From Leptospira sp. GIMC2001 (GTDB taxonomy: Bacteria > Spirochaetota > Leptospiria > Leptospirales > Leptospiraceae), in assembly GCF_028462125.1 (NCBI RefSeq), contig NZ_CP115468.1, forward strand, positions 1,020,001-1,084,000: DNA of 64,000 nucleotides, read 5' to 3'. A program made the position numbers and the translations under genes. The notes beneath the pieces are model-generated. The model was given only the letters and a program-made list of their open reading frames with translations, was not told where the DNA came from and searched no databases. This document shows, piece by piece, positions 18,350 through 27,876 of this stretch. The number at the start of each line of letters is the position of its first letter. Positions within the stretch are counted from its first letter, which is position 1.

Positions 18350-20254
18350 ATGAGTATTTATAAGAGATTGCTTGGATACGTTGGTCAATACAAGTATCGT
18401 TTGATTTTTGGTATATTTCTGTCATTTCTTGTTTCGGTTTTTAACGGAGCAAGTCTCACAACTCTAATTCCCATTTTTGATTCCTTAGGTAGTGGTGAGA
18501 ACTATAAATTTCAATTTACAATTACCAAGAAAGATCAGGCCAATCTTCTCAAATGGAAGAATTCAGAACCCATGGCAAGGCTGCAAGAATGGGAGACTTA
18601 TATTTCTCGAACGAAATTACAGCTCAATGAAAAGTTTGCATCTATGACAACAGATGAGTTGGTTTTTCTTTTTTGTATGATTGTTTTTCCAATCTATCTA
18701 GCGAAGTTAATCTGTCTTGCGGGAACGGTTTATTTTATAAATTCAGCAGGATTATTAGCCGTAAGAGATATACGTCACGATTTATACAAAAAAATGCAGC
18801 TACTCCCAATGAACTATTTTGTTCAGGAGAAAACGGGAATTTTGATGAGTAGAATCATAAATGATGTTGAGACTATGGGCAAGATCATCTCAATCGATAT
18901 GAAAGATGCTATCAATGATTTCTTTTATATAATTACTCATTTACTAATTTTGTTTTTTCTAAGTTGGAAGCTTACCCTGATTGTATTTTTTGTAATTCCA
19001 ATATTGATGGGACCTGTAGGTCTGTTAGCTGATAAAATTAGAAGAGCTACCAAGAATCAGCAAGAGAGACTATCTTCACTAAATGGCGATCTCCAAGAAG
19101 TTATATCCGGGATTCGAGTTATTCGAGCCTTTTCAAGGGAAGATGTTGAGTCAAAAAGATTTTTCCAAGTCAATGATGATTTGAATAAGAAAACTTTTCG
19201 CGGACATTTCTATCATCAAGTTGGCCCAACAATAACGGACTTCGCTGGTGCTTTACTAACTGTGATTTTTCTTGGAATTGGGGCCTATCTCATGGAAGAG
19301 AACGGTTTTTCCCGTGGTGTATTTCTTGCGTTTTTTATCACCTTGATATTTCTCATGAGACCTCTTAAGCAAATGAGCATATTGGTCAATCTAGCTCAAG
19401 CGTCCCTTGCTGCAGGTGGAAGAGTTTTTGATATCATGGACGAAAAGATTGACATAGTTGAAGTCAAGAATCCGAAAAAAATTGATCGTCTTCAAGATTC
19501 AATTGAATTCCGAGATGTCTATTATCATTACCCAAATGCAGAACAACCTGCACTTAGGGGTCTCAATTTAAAAATTCGAAAAGAAGAAACAATCGCCTTG
19601 GTTGGACAAAGCGGTGCAGGCAAATCAACATTAGTTGATCTGATTCCAAGGTTGATAGATCCAGGTTCCGGACAGATTCTGATGGATGGAATTGATCTTC
19701 GTGAACTTGATATTCATAATCTACGAAAGCGAATTGGTATCGTTTCGCAGAACGTCTTTTTATTCAATGGAACAATTCGTGAGAACATAATGTACGGATC
19801 CATGGATGCGAGTGAATCCCAATTGAAGGATGCTTGCGATAAAGCTTTTGCCACCGAGTTTATTGAAGCCTTCGAACAAGGTTTTGATACAATTGTTGGA
19901 GAGAGAGGTGTTATGCTATCGGGTGGGCAGAAACAAAGAATTTCCATTGCACGCGCTTTACTTTTAGATCCGGAAATTCTCATCTTAGATGAAGCAACAT
20001 CTGCCCTTGATACAGAATCGGAACGTTTAATACAAGTAGCCTTCCAAACCCTATATAAGAATAGAACCGTGATAATCATTGCACATCGTCTATCGACTGT
20101 CAAAATTGCTAATACGATTTATTATATGGAGAATGGGCAGATTCTTGAATCAGGAAGCCATGATAGCTTGCTTGAACAAGATTCTTACTACAAGAAACTG
20201 TATGAATTGGAATTTGCGAATCAAGCCACTGGGAATTTGAATCCGCAGTTGTGA
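18350..20254 (+). CDS. msbA: MsbA-like ABC exporter (fused membrane and ATPase domains)
   Basis: 634 residues, a half-transporter that would work as a homodimer. About six membrane spans occupy residues 15-330; the ATPase half has Walker A GQSGAGKST, signature LSGGQKQRISIARALLL, Walker B ILILDEATSALD, and the switch His in IIAHRLSTVK. MsbA flips lipid A precursors across the inner membrane; general lipid or drug export is also possible. The region between the first two spans is enlarged (about residues 45-100). The start is 2 bp from the divergent lipoprotein start, and the end overlaps the opposing zinc-ribbon gene by 34 bp. Confidence 0.88.
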   Translation: MSIYKRLLGYVGQYKYRLIFGIFLSFLVSVFNGASLTTLIPIFDSLGSGENYKFQFTITKKDQANLLKWKNSEPMARLQEWETYISRTKLQLNEKFASMTTDELVFLFCMIVFPIYLAKLICLAGTVYFINSAGLLAVRDIRHDLYKKMQLLPMNYFVQEKTGILMSRIINDVETMGKIISIDMKDAINDFFYIITHLLILFFLSWKLTLIVFFVIPILMGPVGLLADKIRRATKNQQERLSSLNGDLQEVISGIRVIRAFSREDVESKRFFQVNDDLNKKTFRGHFYHQVGPTITDFAGALLTVIFLGIGAYLMEENGFSRGVFLAFFITLIFLMRPLKQMSILVNLAQASLAAGGRVFDIMDEKIDIVEVKNPKKIDRLQDSIEFRDVYYHYPNAEQPALRGLNLKIRKEETIALVGQSGAGKSTLVDLIPRLIDPGSGQILMDGIDLRELDIHNLRKRIGIVSQNVFLFNGTIRENIMYGSMDASESQLKDACDKAFATEFIEAFEQGFDTIVGERGVMLSGGQKQRISIARALLLDPEILILDEATSALDTESERLIQVAFQTLYKNRTVIIIAHRLSTVKIANTIYYMENGQILESGSHDSLLEQDSYYKKLYELEFANQATGNLNPQL

Positions 20255-20721
20255 CAGAACAATGCATTCTCAATCGATTTAGTTCCGCAGCTTGGGCAAA
20301 AATTGATCGCAGAAGTTTTGTTAGACTGACTGTAATTGGTAAGTGTTTCTTGATTCGATTGATTAGCAGAAATTGGAGTCGGATTATTCTTCGAATCGCC
20401 TATAGATTTGTTATAAATTCTGGCAGTTTGATTTTTGCTTTCACTTAGATTCGTATCAATATCATTCAATCTCGAAAGAATTTCTTTGGAATATTCGCGA
20501 AATTCACCCTCTTTCATTTTTCCAGTTTCTTGTTCTGCTTTTAGATCAGCCAGATTCGATATCAGGATCTGTCTCTCTCCTTCCAAATTGAGAACAAATT
20601 CATTCGGAGTATCTCCAAATGGTGAAGCAGAATTTTCTTTATAACGGAGAACTAGAAAAATTGAGGGAGTTACAATGATTAGCAGAAATAGAAATGAATA
20701 AAAATAAAGTAAGAAATCCAT
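20221..20721 (-). CDS. Membrane-anchored zinc-ribbon protein, unknown function
   Basis: 166 residues. One N-terminal membrane segment (LLYFYSFLFLLIIVTPSIFLV) is followed by a helical stretch, GERQILISNLADLKAEQETG then KMKEGEFREYSKEIL, which resembles the short helical region of CcmI/CycH-type cytochrome assembly proteins. A polar Asn/Ser/Gln linker leads to a C-terminal zinc ribbon, FCPSCGTKSIENALFCHNCG. The four Cys would bind one zinc. A link to cytochrome assembly is only a suggestion. The next gene upstream on the same strand ends 6 bp away. Confidence 0.75.
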   Translation of the reverse strand: MDFLLYFYSFLFLLIIVTPSIFLVLRYKENSASPFGDTPNEFVLNLEGERQILISNLADLKAEQETGKMKEGEFREYSKEILSRLNDIDTNLSESKNQTARIYNKSIGDSKNNPTPISANQSNQETLTNYSQSNKTSAINFCPSCGTKSIENALFCHNCGFKFPVA

Positions 20722-20727
20722 AGAGAA

Positions 20728-20970
20728 TTATTTAGAGCCGAATAATTGCGTACGAAATGCATCCAGTACTTCTTGAGTTCCTGTTAGGATAAGATCAACT
20801 TGATCTTTATCCATATCGTAGACAACATTTGCTCTTAGAAAATCAGTGAATTCATCGGAGGAAATTTTGCCAGAGTCAAAAGTCTCTTTTAGAAAATTGT
20901 ACCAGCCAGCCAAAATAATCTTCTGATGTGATAGCTCTTTTGTTGGTATGGTAATTGCTTTCTGTGACAT
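20728..20970 (-). CDS. Small hydrophilic protein, unknown function
   Basis: 80 residues, not recognised. The protein is helical and charged (HQKIILAGWYNFLKETFDSG, SSDEFTDFLRANVVYDMDKD) with no signal peptide, membrane span or cysteine. It precedes the zinc-ribbon gene by 6 bp on the same strand, which supports it being a real, cotranscribed gene. Confidence 0.65.
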   Translation of the reverse strand: MSQKAITIPTKELSHQKIILAGWYNFLKETFDSGKISSDEFTDFLRANVVYDMDKDQVDLILTGTQEVLDAFRTQLFGSK

Positions 20971-21004
20971 TTCAACTTCAATTCACTTAGATTTGGAAGG
21001 GGAG

Positions 21005-21844
21005 TCAATAAGAAAATCTTAGCATACCTGAAAAATACAAACTGGTATAACTTGTATTCATATCCAAACTTCTAGCAAATTGATTTGTTAAAACTATTGA
21101 ATCAACAGCTCTAGATTGTGACAAAGGTGTGGTTCTTCCATCTTCACGAATATAAAAAGTTGCAGCGGAGCCATTCCAAGACCCAGAGAATGAAGCGACT
21201 TGGTTGACTCCAACTAAGATTCCGAATTGAATCAGAAAAAGCTCGCTTACACGATAATTCAAACTCGCTTCCGCTCTAAAAGATATTCCATTTCCACGAA
21301 GAGTTCCTTTCTGCGGAAAATACTCTGAAGCAGAAATAGCGTATCCATCGGATCTCCACCAAGTCTCATTGGCACCAAATCCCATTCCACCTTCAATTCC
21401 CCAATTTTTATGGAAGTCCCATAAATAATGGTATGTGAATATTAAGTAGTTCGTGTAGAGATTGAAATTGAGTCTTGTATAAAAACCATCACTGGTCAAT
21501 TCTGTGAGACTCGATTTATCATATTGCAAAGTTCCTAGAGCGATTCCAAATCTTTGGTTATCTCCAATTCCTGTTCTTAATAACAATTCACCAGTTGTCA
21601 TGGTGCGGAATCCATCTACTTGACTTCTTGAGTAGACACCAGGCTGGAAAGTAGATGTAAAACTTTCCAAATTATTTTCGAAGCGATCTTTCGCTCGAAA
21701 TCCAAGTCCCGCCCTGAATCCCACTTCGATCAGTCCCGATTCTTCATCACCTCGGTTCACCATGCCAGGTTGTAGGACAATTTGACTAAGCAAATTACTA
21801 GTAATTCCAAAGGATATAAATAGAATGAATAAGATTCTTGACAC
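21005..21844 (-). CDS. Probable outer-membrane beta-barrel protein
   Basis: 279 residues when begun at the GTG at 21844, which gives a signal peptide (VSRILFILFISFGITSNLLS) and avoids overlap with the divergent transporter gene; a longer frame to 21934 exists but adds an unlikely leader. The mature protein alternates aromatic and polar residues in strand-like stretches such as LNFNLYTNYLIFTYHYLWDF and ISFRAEASLNYRVSELFLIQ, and ends TSYTSLYFSGMLRFSY with a terminal aromatic, as expected for Bam-assembled barrels. No specific family is recognised. Confidence 0.7.
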   Translation of the reverse strand: MSRILFILFISFGITSNLLSQIVLQPGMVNRGDEESGLIEVGFRAGLGFRAKDRFENNLESFTSTFQPGVYSRSQVDGFRTMTTGELLLRTGIGDNQRFGIALGTLQYDKSSLTELTSDGFYTRLNFNLYTNYLIFTYHYLWDFHKNWGIEGGMGFGANETWWRSDGYAISASEYFPQKGTLRGNGISFRAEASLNYRVSELFLIQFGILVGVNQVASFSGSWNGSAATFYIREDGRTTPLSQSRAVDSIVLTNQFARSLDMNTSYTSLYFSGMLRFSY

Positions 21845-21886
21845 AGGGTTACTCTCAACCAGCTTGAGAAATTGAGCTAAAACTGC

Positions 21887-24130
21887 ATGGATAAAAATAT
21901 ATTTAACACTACACAATTTGGATTTCTCGGACAAGACATCCTGAATCCGTACTTCTATCTCTTAATTTTCGCTGGATTGTATATGACTGTTCGACTTGGG
22001 TTTCCCCAATTTCGTTTCCTTTTTCTCTCAATGAAAATTTTAACAGGCAATATGGACGAAAAGGGCTCAAAAGGCCAAATTGTTCATTCACAATCCTTCT
22101 TCGCTGGAGTTGGTTCATCCTTGTTGTTGGGCTCATTTTTAGGAACCGCTCTTGCCCTTATGGTCGGCGGTATCGGTGCTATGGTCTGGATCTGGATCGC
22201 TGCAATTGTAATCATGCCACTTAGATTCGTTTCATCTACGCTTGCCATTCGGTTTAGACAAAAGTTACCAAGCGGAAGATATCTATCCGGACCAATGTAT
22301 TTTATAGAGAAAGCGTTAAAGGCAAAATGGCTTGCGATGGCTTTTGGTTTTGGTTCTGTCGTCACGGTTTTGTTATTCGGGGCAGTTTATCCGATGATTG
22401 CGGTAACTTATATTTCGCAGCAAGGATTGCAGGTCAAAGGTATGGCTATGCCCATTGTGATTGCAGCAGCCCTTGTCTTATTGGTTCTAGGTGGGATTCG
22501 TCGTGTGGGTAAAGCTGCAGGATACATTGCACCTGCAGGTATCGTGCTTTTTGTTACATCATTTTTTATTCTGTTTTCGGGACAGGATATGGTGGGAGCT
22601 TTTTTCTCAACCATTTTCCACGAAGCATTTCGTATTGAGTCGATTGCAGCAGGTGGATTTTTTCTTCTATTCAAAACTATGGCTGGATCAACAGGTCTGT
22701 TTTTCCTTTCTACAGAAACTGGTGTTGGCAAAAGTGCTGGAGTCTCAGGAGTTGTCCGAACAGATTATCCAGCTAAACATGGTTTGGTGAGCATGCTTGC
22801 AACTTTTGCTGAGAGTTTTATATTTGCACCTATTTTTGCTTATATACTTTATACTAACGGTGCCATATCAACTGGTGATCAGATAGAGTTTTATATCGGA
22901 TTGCTTTCTAAACCTTTAGAAATTGGTTCCTTATTTCTATATACTTCTTTGATTCTATTTGGTCTTTTATCGCTTGCTGGATGGTTCTATACTGGAGAAC
23001 AAAATTCTTTCTATGTGATGGGCGATCGATTCTCTAATATTTTTAGAGTTCTATTCGTTGCAACACTACTTGCAACCTCGTTTCTGATCGGTCGCTATGG
23101 ATATGAAGTGCTTCCTTATTTCTTTAATATTGGATTTACGGCGGCTGTCATTACATCTTTTCCTTTGATTCTATCGCTTGCTCTCATGGTTAAGCAAGCT
23201 CGTCTAGAATTGAATAAATTTATCACAGAATCTGGTGCAAGATACGAAGTTATAAAAGATTTCTATCTTGTGCTACTATCTATATTACCGAAAAATTTTA
23301 TTTCTAAGCTTTTTGGACTTTTTTCTATGATGAATCTTCCGAGATTTATCATGATCCCGATCTTGAAGGCATTTGCCAAAACATACAAAATCAATTTGGA
23401 TGAAGCGGAACTTGAAATTCAAGAATACAACTCATTGAATCAATTCTTTACAAGAGCATTGCGAGCCGAAGCAAGAATTATTGATTCTGCAGACAATGCA
23501 ATTGTAAGCCCTGTGGATGCGAGGATTACTGCTTATGGAGAGATCCGTGAGTCTTCGGTGATTCAAGCGAAAGGAATTGATTATTCGGTTACTGACTTAA
23601 TTGGCTCAGATAAGTATAAGAAAGATTTTATCAATGGCAAATTTATGACCTTCTACTTATCTCCACAGGACTATCATAGAATTCATAGCCCATCGTATGG
23701 CAAAGTGTTAGGTTATTATTATGAACCAGGTAAATTATTTCCTGTAAATGATTTAGCTGTTTTGAATATTCAGAGTTTATTCCCAAAAAATGAGCGATTG
23801 ATTACATTTTTACAGACTGAATATGGCAAGATCGCAGTTGTTAAGGTCGGTGCATCCAACGTTGGTAAAATTAGGGTAACCTACGATAACAAAATTGTTA
23901 CGAATAGTTGGATTCGTTTTTCCAAAGAGGTAACTTACAAGGATGTGTCGATTCTAATTGACAAAGGTGGAGAGTTGGGTCGATTCGAAATGGGTTCAAC
24001 TGTAATCCTTGTATTCGAAAAAGATACAATTGATTTTGTCGACAATATTGTGTTAAATGACAAGACGCAATATGGCAATGTTGTAGGTTATTTTCGAAAG
24101 AAGATTATGAGTTTGCCTAAGAACTCTTAA
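21887..24130 (+). CDS. psd: Fusion protein: AGCS-like (alanine/glycine:cation symporter) domain plus phosphatidylserine decarboxylase
   Basis: 747 residues in one uninterrupted frame. Residues 1 to about 450 are a polytopic transporter resembling AGCS symporters ([65 protein letters not shown]), but the family's GTGNI signature reads GSSLLLGSF. From about 460 a complete phosphatidylserine decarboxylase follows: [24 protein letters not shown], Asp544 in SPVDAR, His597 and His600 in DYHRIHSP, and the self-cleavage site MGST with Ser704 as pyruvoyl precursor (usual LGST). The decarboxylase makes phosphatidylethanolamine at the inner membrane. The fused transporter could supply a membrane anchor or couple to serine/alanine movement; this is inference. 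Confidence 0.88.
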   Translation: MDKNIFNTTQFGFLGQDILNPYFYLLIFAGLYMTVRLGFPQFRFLFLSMKILTGNMDEKGSKGQIVHSQSFFAGVGSSLLLGSFLGTALALMVGGIGAMVWIWIAAIVIMPLRFVSSTLAIRFRQKLPSGRYLSGPMYFIEKALKAKWLAMAFGFGSVVTVLLFGAVYPMIAVTYISQQGLQVKGMAMPIVIAAALVLLVLGGIRRVGKAAGYIAPAGIVLFVTSFFILFSGQDMVGAFFSTIFHEAFRIESIAAGGFFLLFKTMAGSTGLFFLSTETGVGKSAGVSGVVRTDYPAKHGLVSMLATFAESFIFAPIFAYILYTNGAISTGDQIEFYIGLLSKPLEIGSLFLYTSLILFGLLSLAGWFYTGEQNSFYVMGDRFSNIFRVLFVATLLATSFLIGRYGYEVLPYFFNIGFTAAVITSFPLILSLALMVKQARLELNKFITESGARYEVIKDFYLVLLSILPKNFISKLFGLFSMMNLPRFIMIPILKAFAKTYKINLDEAELEIQEYNSLNQFFTRALRAEARIIDSADNAIVSPVDARITAYGEIRESSVIQAKGIDYSVTDLIGSDKYKKDFINGKFMTFYLSPQDYHRIHSPSYGKVLGYYYEPGKLFPVNDLAVLNIQSLFPKNERLITFLQTEYGKIAVVKVGASNVGKIRVTYDNKIVTNSWIRFSKEVTYKDVSILIDKGGELGRFEMGSTVILVFEKDTIDFVDNIVLNDKTQYGNVVGYFRKKIMSLPKNS

Positions 24131-24277
24131 GAGTTTTCGAATTCAGATTCAGTTCTCTGTGATATGGATGATTCAATAGAAGCGCAGGTTTCAATCTTAC
24201 TTGATAACTGAATTTGGATTTAGCTGTTCGTAAATTTTTCCGAATTAGTATTTCTCAAGAACCTGACTAGATTGATT

Positions 24278-27019
24278 CTAGAATTTTACTTCGATTCCGA
24301 AGTGAATCATCGGATAGTATATTTTCCTTCCGCCATTAAAACTCCCTTGGATATAGGGAGAGTTCAATGTATCGTAATTGTAAGTTGGATTGGCATTGGA
24401 GAAGGTAAGTGTATTATCATAGAATTCGGATATAGGATTTCTTCTTCCATATAAATTGAGAAACTCAAGATACCAGTTCATGTATCCCCATCCATAGTGA
24501 AAGAATCGATCTAGTCTAACATCTAATTGGTGAGTGGATGGAAGTCTATGGTTGTTGTAGTCTTCTGAGTATTCTGGGATGTATAAATTGAGTCCAAAAG
24601 TTGCAGCTTGACCCACGCGACTTGATCCCGTTAGCTTCGTAACAGGAACACTTGTAGCATACCGAAACCGACCTCCCAATTGCCAGTCTTGAGAAAGTTT
24701 CCATCCGAAAACAACACTCAAGATATGAGTTCGATCCAGGTCATACAATCGTTCTCGATCATTGTTGTATAGAAATTCATAGCTATCATCATCGTAGACA
24801 TTTATATAGCCTTCTTTTATGACAGTTTGGTATCGAAGTTCTTTACCGAAATTATCCCTTGCTCGGTCTGTTGTTTCGTCTTCTGTTAGATTCGGTTGGT
24901 TGTTGTTTCTTTTAGTAATAGAATTGCTATACGAAATCCAGCCAAACCATCCAGATACTCGGCTCTGATCTGGATTCTTTCTAAGGAAAATTTCCACTCC
25001 TTCAGAATATCCATAACCACGGTTCGAATAACCAAGTCCTCTGGTTTCAAAAGGTTGTTCTTGGACAGATTCAAATCTTTCTACAAAATCTCGCGGATTA
25101 TTCTTCAATGCATAAGGGTTTTGTATATAACTATCATTAACAACTATATCACGGAAGACGTTTCTGAAACCTTCTATTTTTATTGAGTATCGATTCGCGA
25201 TTTCTTGACTGATGCCAACAACACTATGTTCGGCGGATTCCATTCCCAATTTTGAATTGCCTGATTTCAGGGAAATCTGTTCGATTCCAACAGGAGCGAT
25301 TCGAAAGATACCCGAACCTGCTTGGATTGTGGTGTTGGTCTTCTCAAAAGTATAGGCAATAGAACCTCTAGGACTGTTTTTCTTTTCATTTGTTAGGTTG
25401 TAATTATCATAGCGAGTTCCTGCGATTATGAGTAAATTCTCATATTTGAATTTTGCTTCCAAGAAAGCTCCTCGTTCCCGGGTAAGAATTCCATCTCCAT
25501 CTACCAATGCTCGAAAGCTAGGACTAGAATTCAGAAGATCATCAAAAACTTCTGCAAATAGGCTACTTTGTGAAGTAATATTCTCAGCTTTAAGTCCAAT
25601 ATTCCTTTCACGAAAATTCCCTCCAGCTTCAATGCTAAATGGCTCGAAAATCTGCAATAGGATAGAATTTTCTACAAAATATAAATCTTGTGTGGTTGTA
25701 TTATTGAGTCCAAAAACATTTTCAGCGGTAACTGGACTATCGAATTTGATCTCATAGTATTCTTTGAAACTGTTTCGTGAAGCCCGAAAATTATGGCGGA
25801 TCCAATTATTGATTTTCCATTCATGAGCAAAACCTTGAGTATAGAATTGACGATCCAATCCAACTGGAGGCCTATTGTCTGGATTGCCATTGTTTCGTTC
25901 AAAATCTGCTTGGGTTCGGCTGTAGCCTTGAATATCTCGAGCACCCAAAAACGTAAGACTGATTGTATGGTCTTGTCCCAATTTAGTTGCGAATTTCCAT
26001 TGGAAATCTTGAAAATCTGCATACTTCGAATCTTCAGGGATACCTTGCGGATAGACTTGAAGCAGAAAAATATTTGGATAAGATTTTCTCGCACCAACTA
26101 ACATATAACTTCCTTCCCAGAGCGGTGTCTCTACGTAGGCATCCGATAAGAATGTATTGAGATTCAAAACAACTTTTTTCTTATTCACTTCTTTTTTGGA
26201 TTCAACGTTGATGATACCACCGGTCGCATAACCATAACGAACCGAATAGGCTCCGGTCAAAATTTCAAGATCAGATATTATGTTATTATTAAAGACACTG
26301 GATTGACCACCGAGATGGAAAGGATAACTTACTGGGAGACCATCAAAATAGGTTTGGTTAGCTCTTGGTCCTGCACCTCGAAGCACAAAATCACCTCGAT
26401 CACTATTGGAATAAGGAAGTCCCGTCAAATTTACGTTAAACTGTGGAGTGGGATTGAGTCCAATGGGAATGCCAGGTAATATTCCTGGAAGAGTTTGAAT
26501 CGCTTTGAGAGAGTCGCCTTGGGTTCCGGGCATACGCTTGATCTCTTCTTGCGACAGTGAATAACTTGATAGATTGGATTTGTCTTTGAGACCTTTGACT
26601 TCTATTCCTTGGGTTTCGTTGGTCGAGAAAAGGTTGAATTTCTGTCCGCTAAATTGAACATCAATCGTTCTTTTATCTATCCCACCGGTTCCTAAAATTC
26701 GAATATTGTATTTTCCTTTATTGGGAACTGAAGTTGATAGCTTACCAATTTTGTTTGTTTGAAATCTTTTGCCTAACTCTAGAACGATGATCTCTGTCTC
26801 AGCAAGTGGTTCGTTTCCAACTTTATCTATAACAGTGATTTCAATCTTAAGTTCATTGGCTTGAGCCAATAGTTGATTGGAAATAAAATAATTTATTATA
26901 AATATAATAATAATTGCCTTGAGAATTTTAGTAAAAGTATCCAAGATAAAATATGTCTTGGATTTAAAATAATTAATTATATTAGGTAAAGATTTCAAAA
27001 TATCCTCAAGCATGCCCAA
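24278..27019 (-). CDS. TonB-dependent outer-membrane receptor with N-terminal carboxypeptidase-like domain
   Basis: 913 residues. A long N-region and signal-like hydrophobic segment (KAIIIIFIINYFISNQLLAQ) lead into a beta-sandwich domain (about 55-140, KIEITVIDKVGNEPLAETEI). The plug domain follows (MPGTQGDSLKAIQTLPGILP, DRGDFVLRGAGPRANQTYFD, LEILTGAYSVRYGYATGGII), then a 22-strand-type barrel ending MIHFGIEVKF. Such receptors import siderophores, cobalamin or other large ligands using TonB energy; the ligand here is unknown. The start at 27019 overlaps the preceding small lipoprotein gene by 25 bp, suggesting coupled translation. No TonB/ExbBD genes are nearby. Confidence 0.9.
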   Translation of the reverse strand: MGMLEDILKSLPNIINYFKSKTYFILDTFTKILKAIIIIFIINYFISNQLLAQANELKIEITVIDKVGNEPLAETEIIVLELGKRFQTNKIGKLSTSVPNKGKYNIRILGTGGIDKRTIDVQFSGQKFNLFSTNETQGIEVKGLKDKSNLSSYSLSQEEIKRMPGTQGDSLKAIQTLPGILPGIPIGLNPTPQFNVNLTGLPYSNSDRGDFVLRGAGPRANQTYFDGLPVSYPFHLGGQSSVFNNNIISDLEILTGAYSVRYGYATGGIINVESKKEVNKKKVVLNLNTFLSDAYVETPLWEGSYMLVGARKSYPNIFLLQVYPQGIPEDSKYADFQDFQWKFATKLGQDHTISLTFLGARDIQGYSRTQADFERNNGNPDNRPPVGLDRQFYTQGFAHEWKINNWIRHNFRASRNSFKEYYEIKFDSPVTAENVFGLNNTTTQDLYFVENSILLQIFEPFSIEAGGNFRERNIGLKAENITSQSSLFAEVFDDLLNSSPSFRALVDGDGILTRERGAFLEAKFKYENLLIIAGTRYDNYNLTNEKKNSPRGSIAYTFEKTNTTIQAGSGIFRIAPVGIEQISLKSGNSKLGMESAEHSVVGISQEIANRYSIKIEGFRNVFRDIVVNDSYIQNPYALKNNPRDFVERFESVQEQPFETRGLGYSNRGYGYSEGVEIFLRKNPDQSRVSGWFGWISYSNSITKRNNNQPNLTEDETTDRARDNFGKELRYQTVIKEGYINVYDDDSYEFLYNNDRERLYDLDRTHILSVVFGWKLSQDWQLGGRFRYATSVPVTKLTGSSRVGQAATFGLNLYIPEYSEDYNNHRLPSTHQLDVRLDRFFHYGWGYMNWYLEFLNLYGRRNPISEFYDNTLTFSNANPTYNYDTLNSPYIQGSFNGGRKIYYPMIHFGIEVKF

Positions 27020-27276
27020 GGATAGGCTCTAAATGGACAAGAGACAGCAAGCATTGCTCTCTCACATTCTTCAACTTCATTTGCAGGTCTCTCCGCTGTA
27101 AACCAGAGCGGAATTTCTGGGCGGCTTCCACATTGATCTGCTTTAAAGTCTATAATTGGTTGGATACGAGTTGTGATTTCCCATGACGTTAGGCGATCAT
27201 TGTTGATACATGACAAAGATGAGAAATAATGAAAGCAGATCAATCCCAGAAGATAGAGGACTCGTTTGGTTTCCAT
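26995..27276 (-). CDS. Small cysteine-rich lipoprotein paired with the TonB-dependent receptor
   Basis: 93 residues. The leader METKRVLYLLGLICFHYFSS ends in LSC at about residue 23, a spirochaete-type lipobox. The short mature part holds five cysteines including the lipidated one (the others in DQCGSRP, EECERAM, VSCPF and WACLRIF), a spacing that suggests disulfides. It is not a family I can name. It overlaps the receptor start by 25 bp on the same strand, so it may be an accessory lipoprotein for that receptor. Confidence 0.7.
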   Translation of the reverse strand: METKRVLYLLGLICFHYFSSLSCINNDRLTSWEITTRIQPIIDFKADQCGSRPEIPLWFTAERPANEVEECERAMLAVSCPFRAYPWACLRIF

Positions 27277-27348
27277 TCTGAGACCAAAATCTTCTGGATG
27301 TTAAATCGTGCCTAGAGAAATAAAGCTAAAGAACTTGATTTTACTGAA

Positions 27349-27831
27349 CTACAGTATCTTTTCGATGTCCTTTTCGATATCTTCTGGCTTCGTTGAGGAG
27401 CCGTAGCGTTCTAGAACTTTTCCATTTTTATCTACTAAGAATTTTGTAAAATTCCATTTTATATCCTTGGTTCCCAAGAATCCTTTCTTCTGGCTTTTTA
27501 GAAAATTATAGAGAGGATGAGTATCTTTTCCATTCACATCTATTTTAGAAAATATGGGAAATTTCAATGAATAATTCATTTGGCAAAAACTTGCAATCTC
27601 GCTATCACTTCCAGGTTCCTGGCCACCAAATTGGTTGCAAGGGAAGGCGAGAACTTCTAGTCCTTTGTTCTTAAACTTATCATAAAGATTCTGCAAGCCA
27701 TCATATTGTGGCGTAAATCCACATTGACTTGCAGTATTTACAATAAGCATTGCTTTGCCTTTATAGTCGCTTAGGCTTTTGGTTTCGCCTTTGTTGTTTT
27801 TTACTTCAAAATTGTATATTGATTCACTCAT
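27349..27831 (-). CDS. Glutathione peroxidase family protein (cysteine type)
   Basis: 160 residues, normal for bacterial GPx. It reduces peroxides, in bacteria usually with thioredoxin as donor. The peroxidatic residue is Cys37 in VNTASQCGFTPQYDGL, not selenocysteine. The other catalytic residues are Gln in AFPCNQFGGQEPG and Trp/Asn in IKWNFTKFLVDKNG. It lies alone between the lipoprotein gene and the hydroxylase gene. Confidence 0.93.
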   Translation of the reverse strand: MSESIYNFEVKNNKGETKSLSDYKGKAMLIVNTASQCGFTPQYDGLQNLYDKFKNKGLEVLAFPCNQFGGQEPGSDSEIASFCQMNYSLKFPIFSKIDVNGKDTHPLYNFLKSQKKGFLGTKDIKWNFTKFLVDKNGKVLERYGSSTKPEDIEKDIEKIL

Positions 27832-27876
27832 ATTGATTTAGACTCAACCTTCTTGATATATAGTCCATTCCAAAAT

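Noticed and set aside
18348..18425. N-terminal extension of the peptide-binding lipoprotein
   Set aside because: It would overlap the divergent exporter gene and displace the lipoprotein signal; ATG 18347 chosen.
21845..21934. N-terminal extension of the outer-membrane protein
   Set aside because: It overlaps the transporter-decarboxylase start and gives a poor leader; GTG 21844 gives a good signal peptide, though this remains uncertain.
24267..24281. CTAGA/TCTAG hairpin at the end of the TonB receptor gene
   Set aside because: Five pairs only, overlaps the stop codon and has no T-run; not a convincing terminator.
27715..27735. Selenocysteine site in the glutathione peroxidase
   Set aside because: The codon at the active site is an ordinary Cys codon; no in-frame TGA is present.
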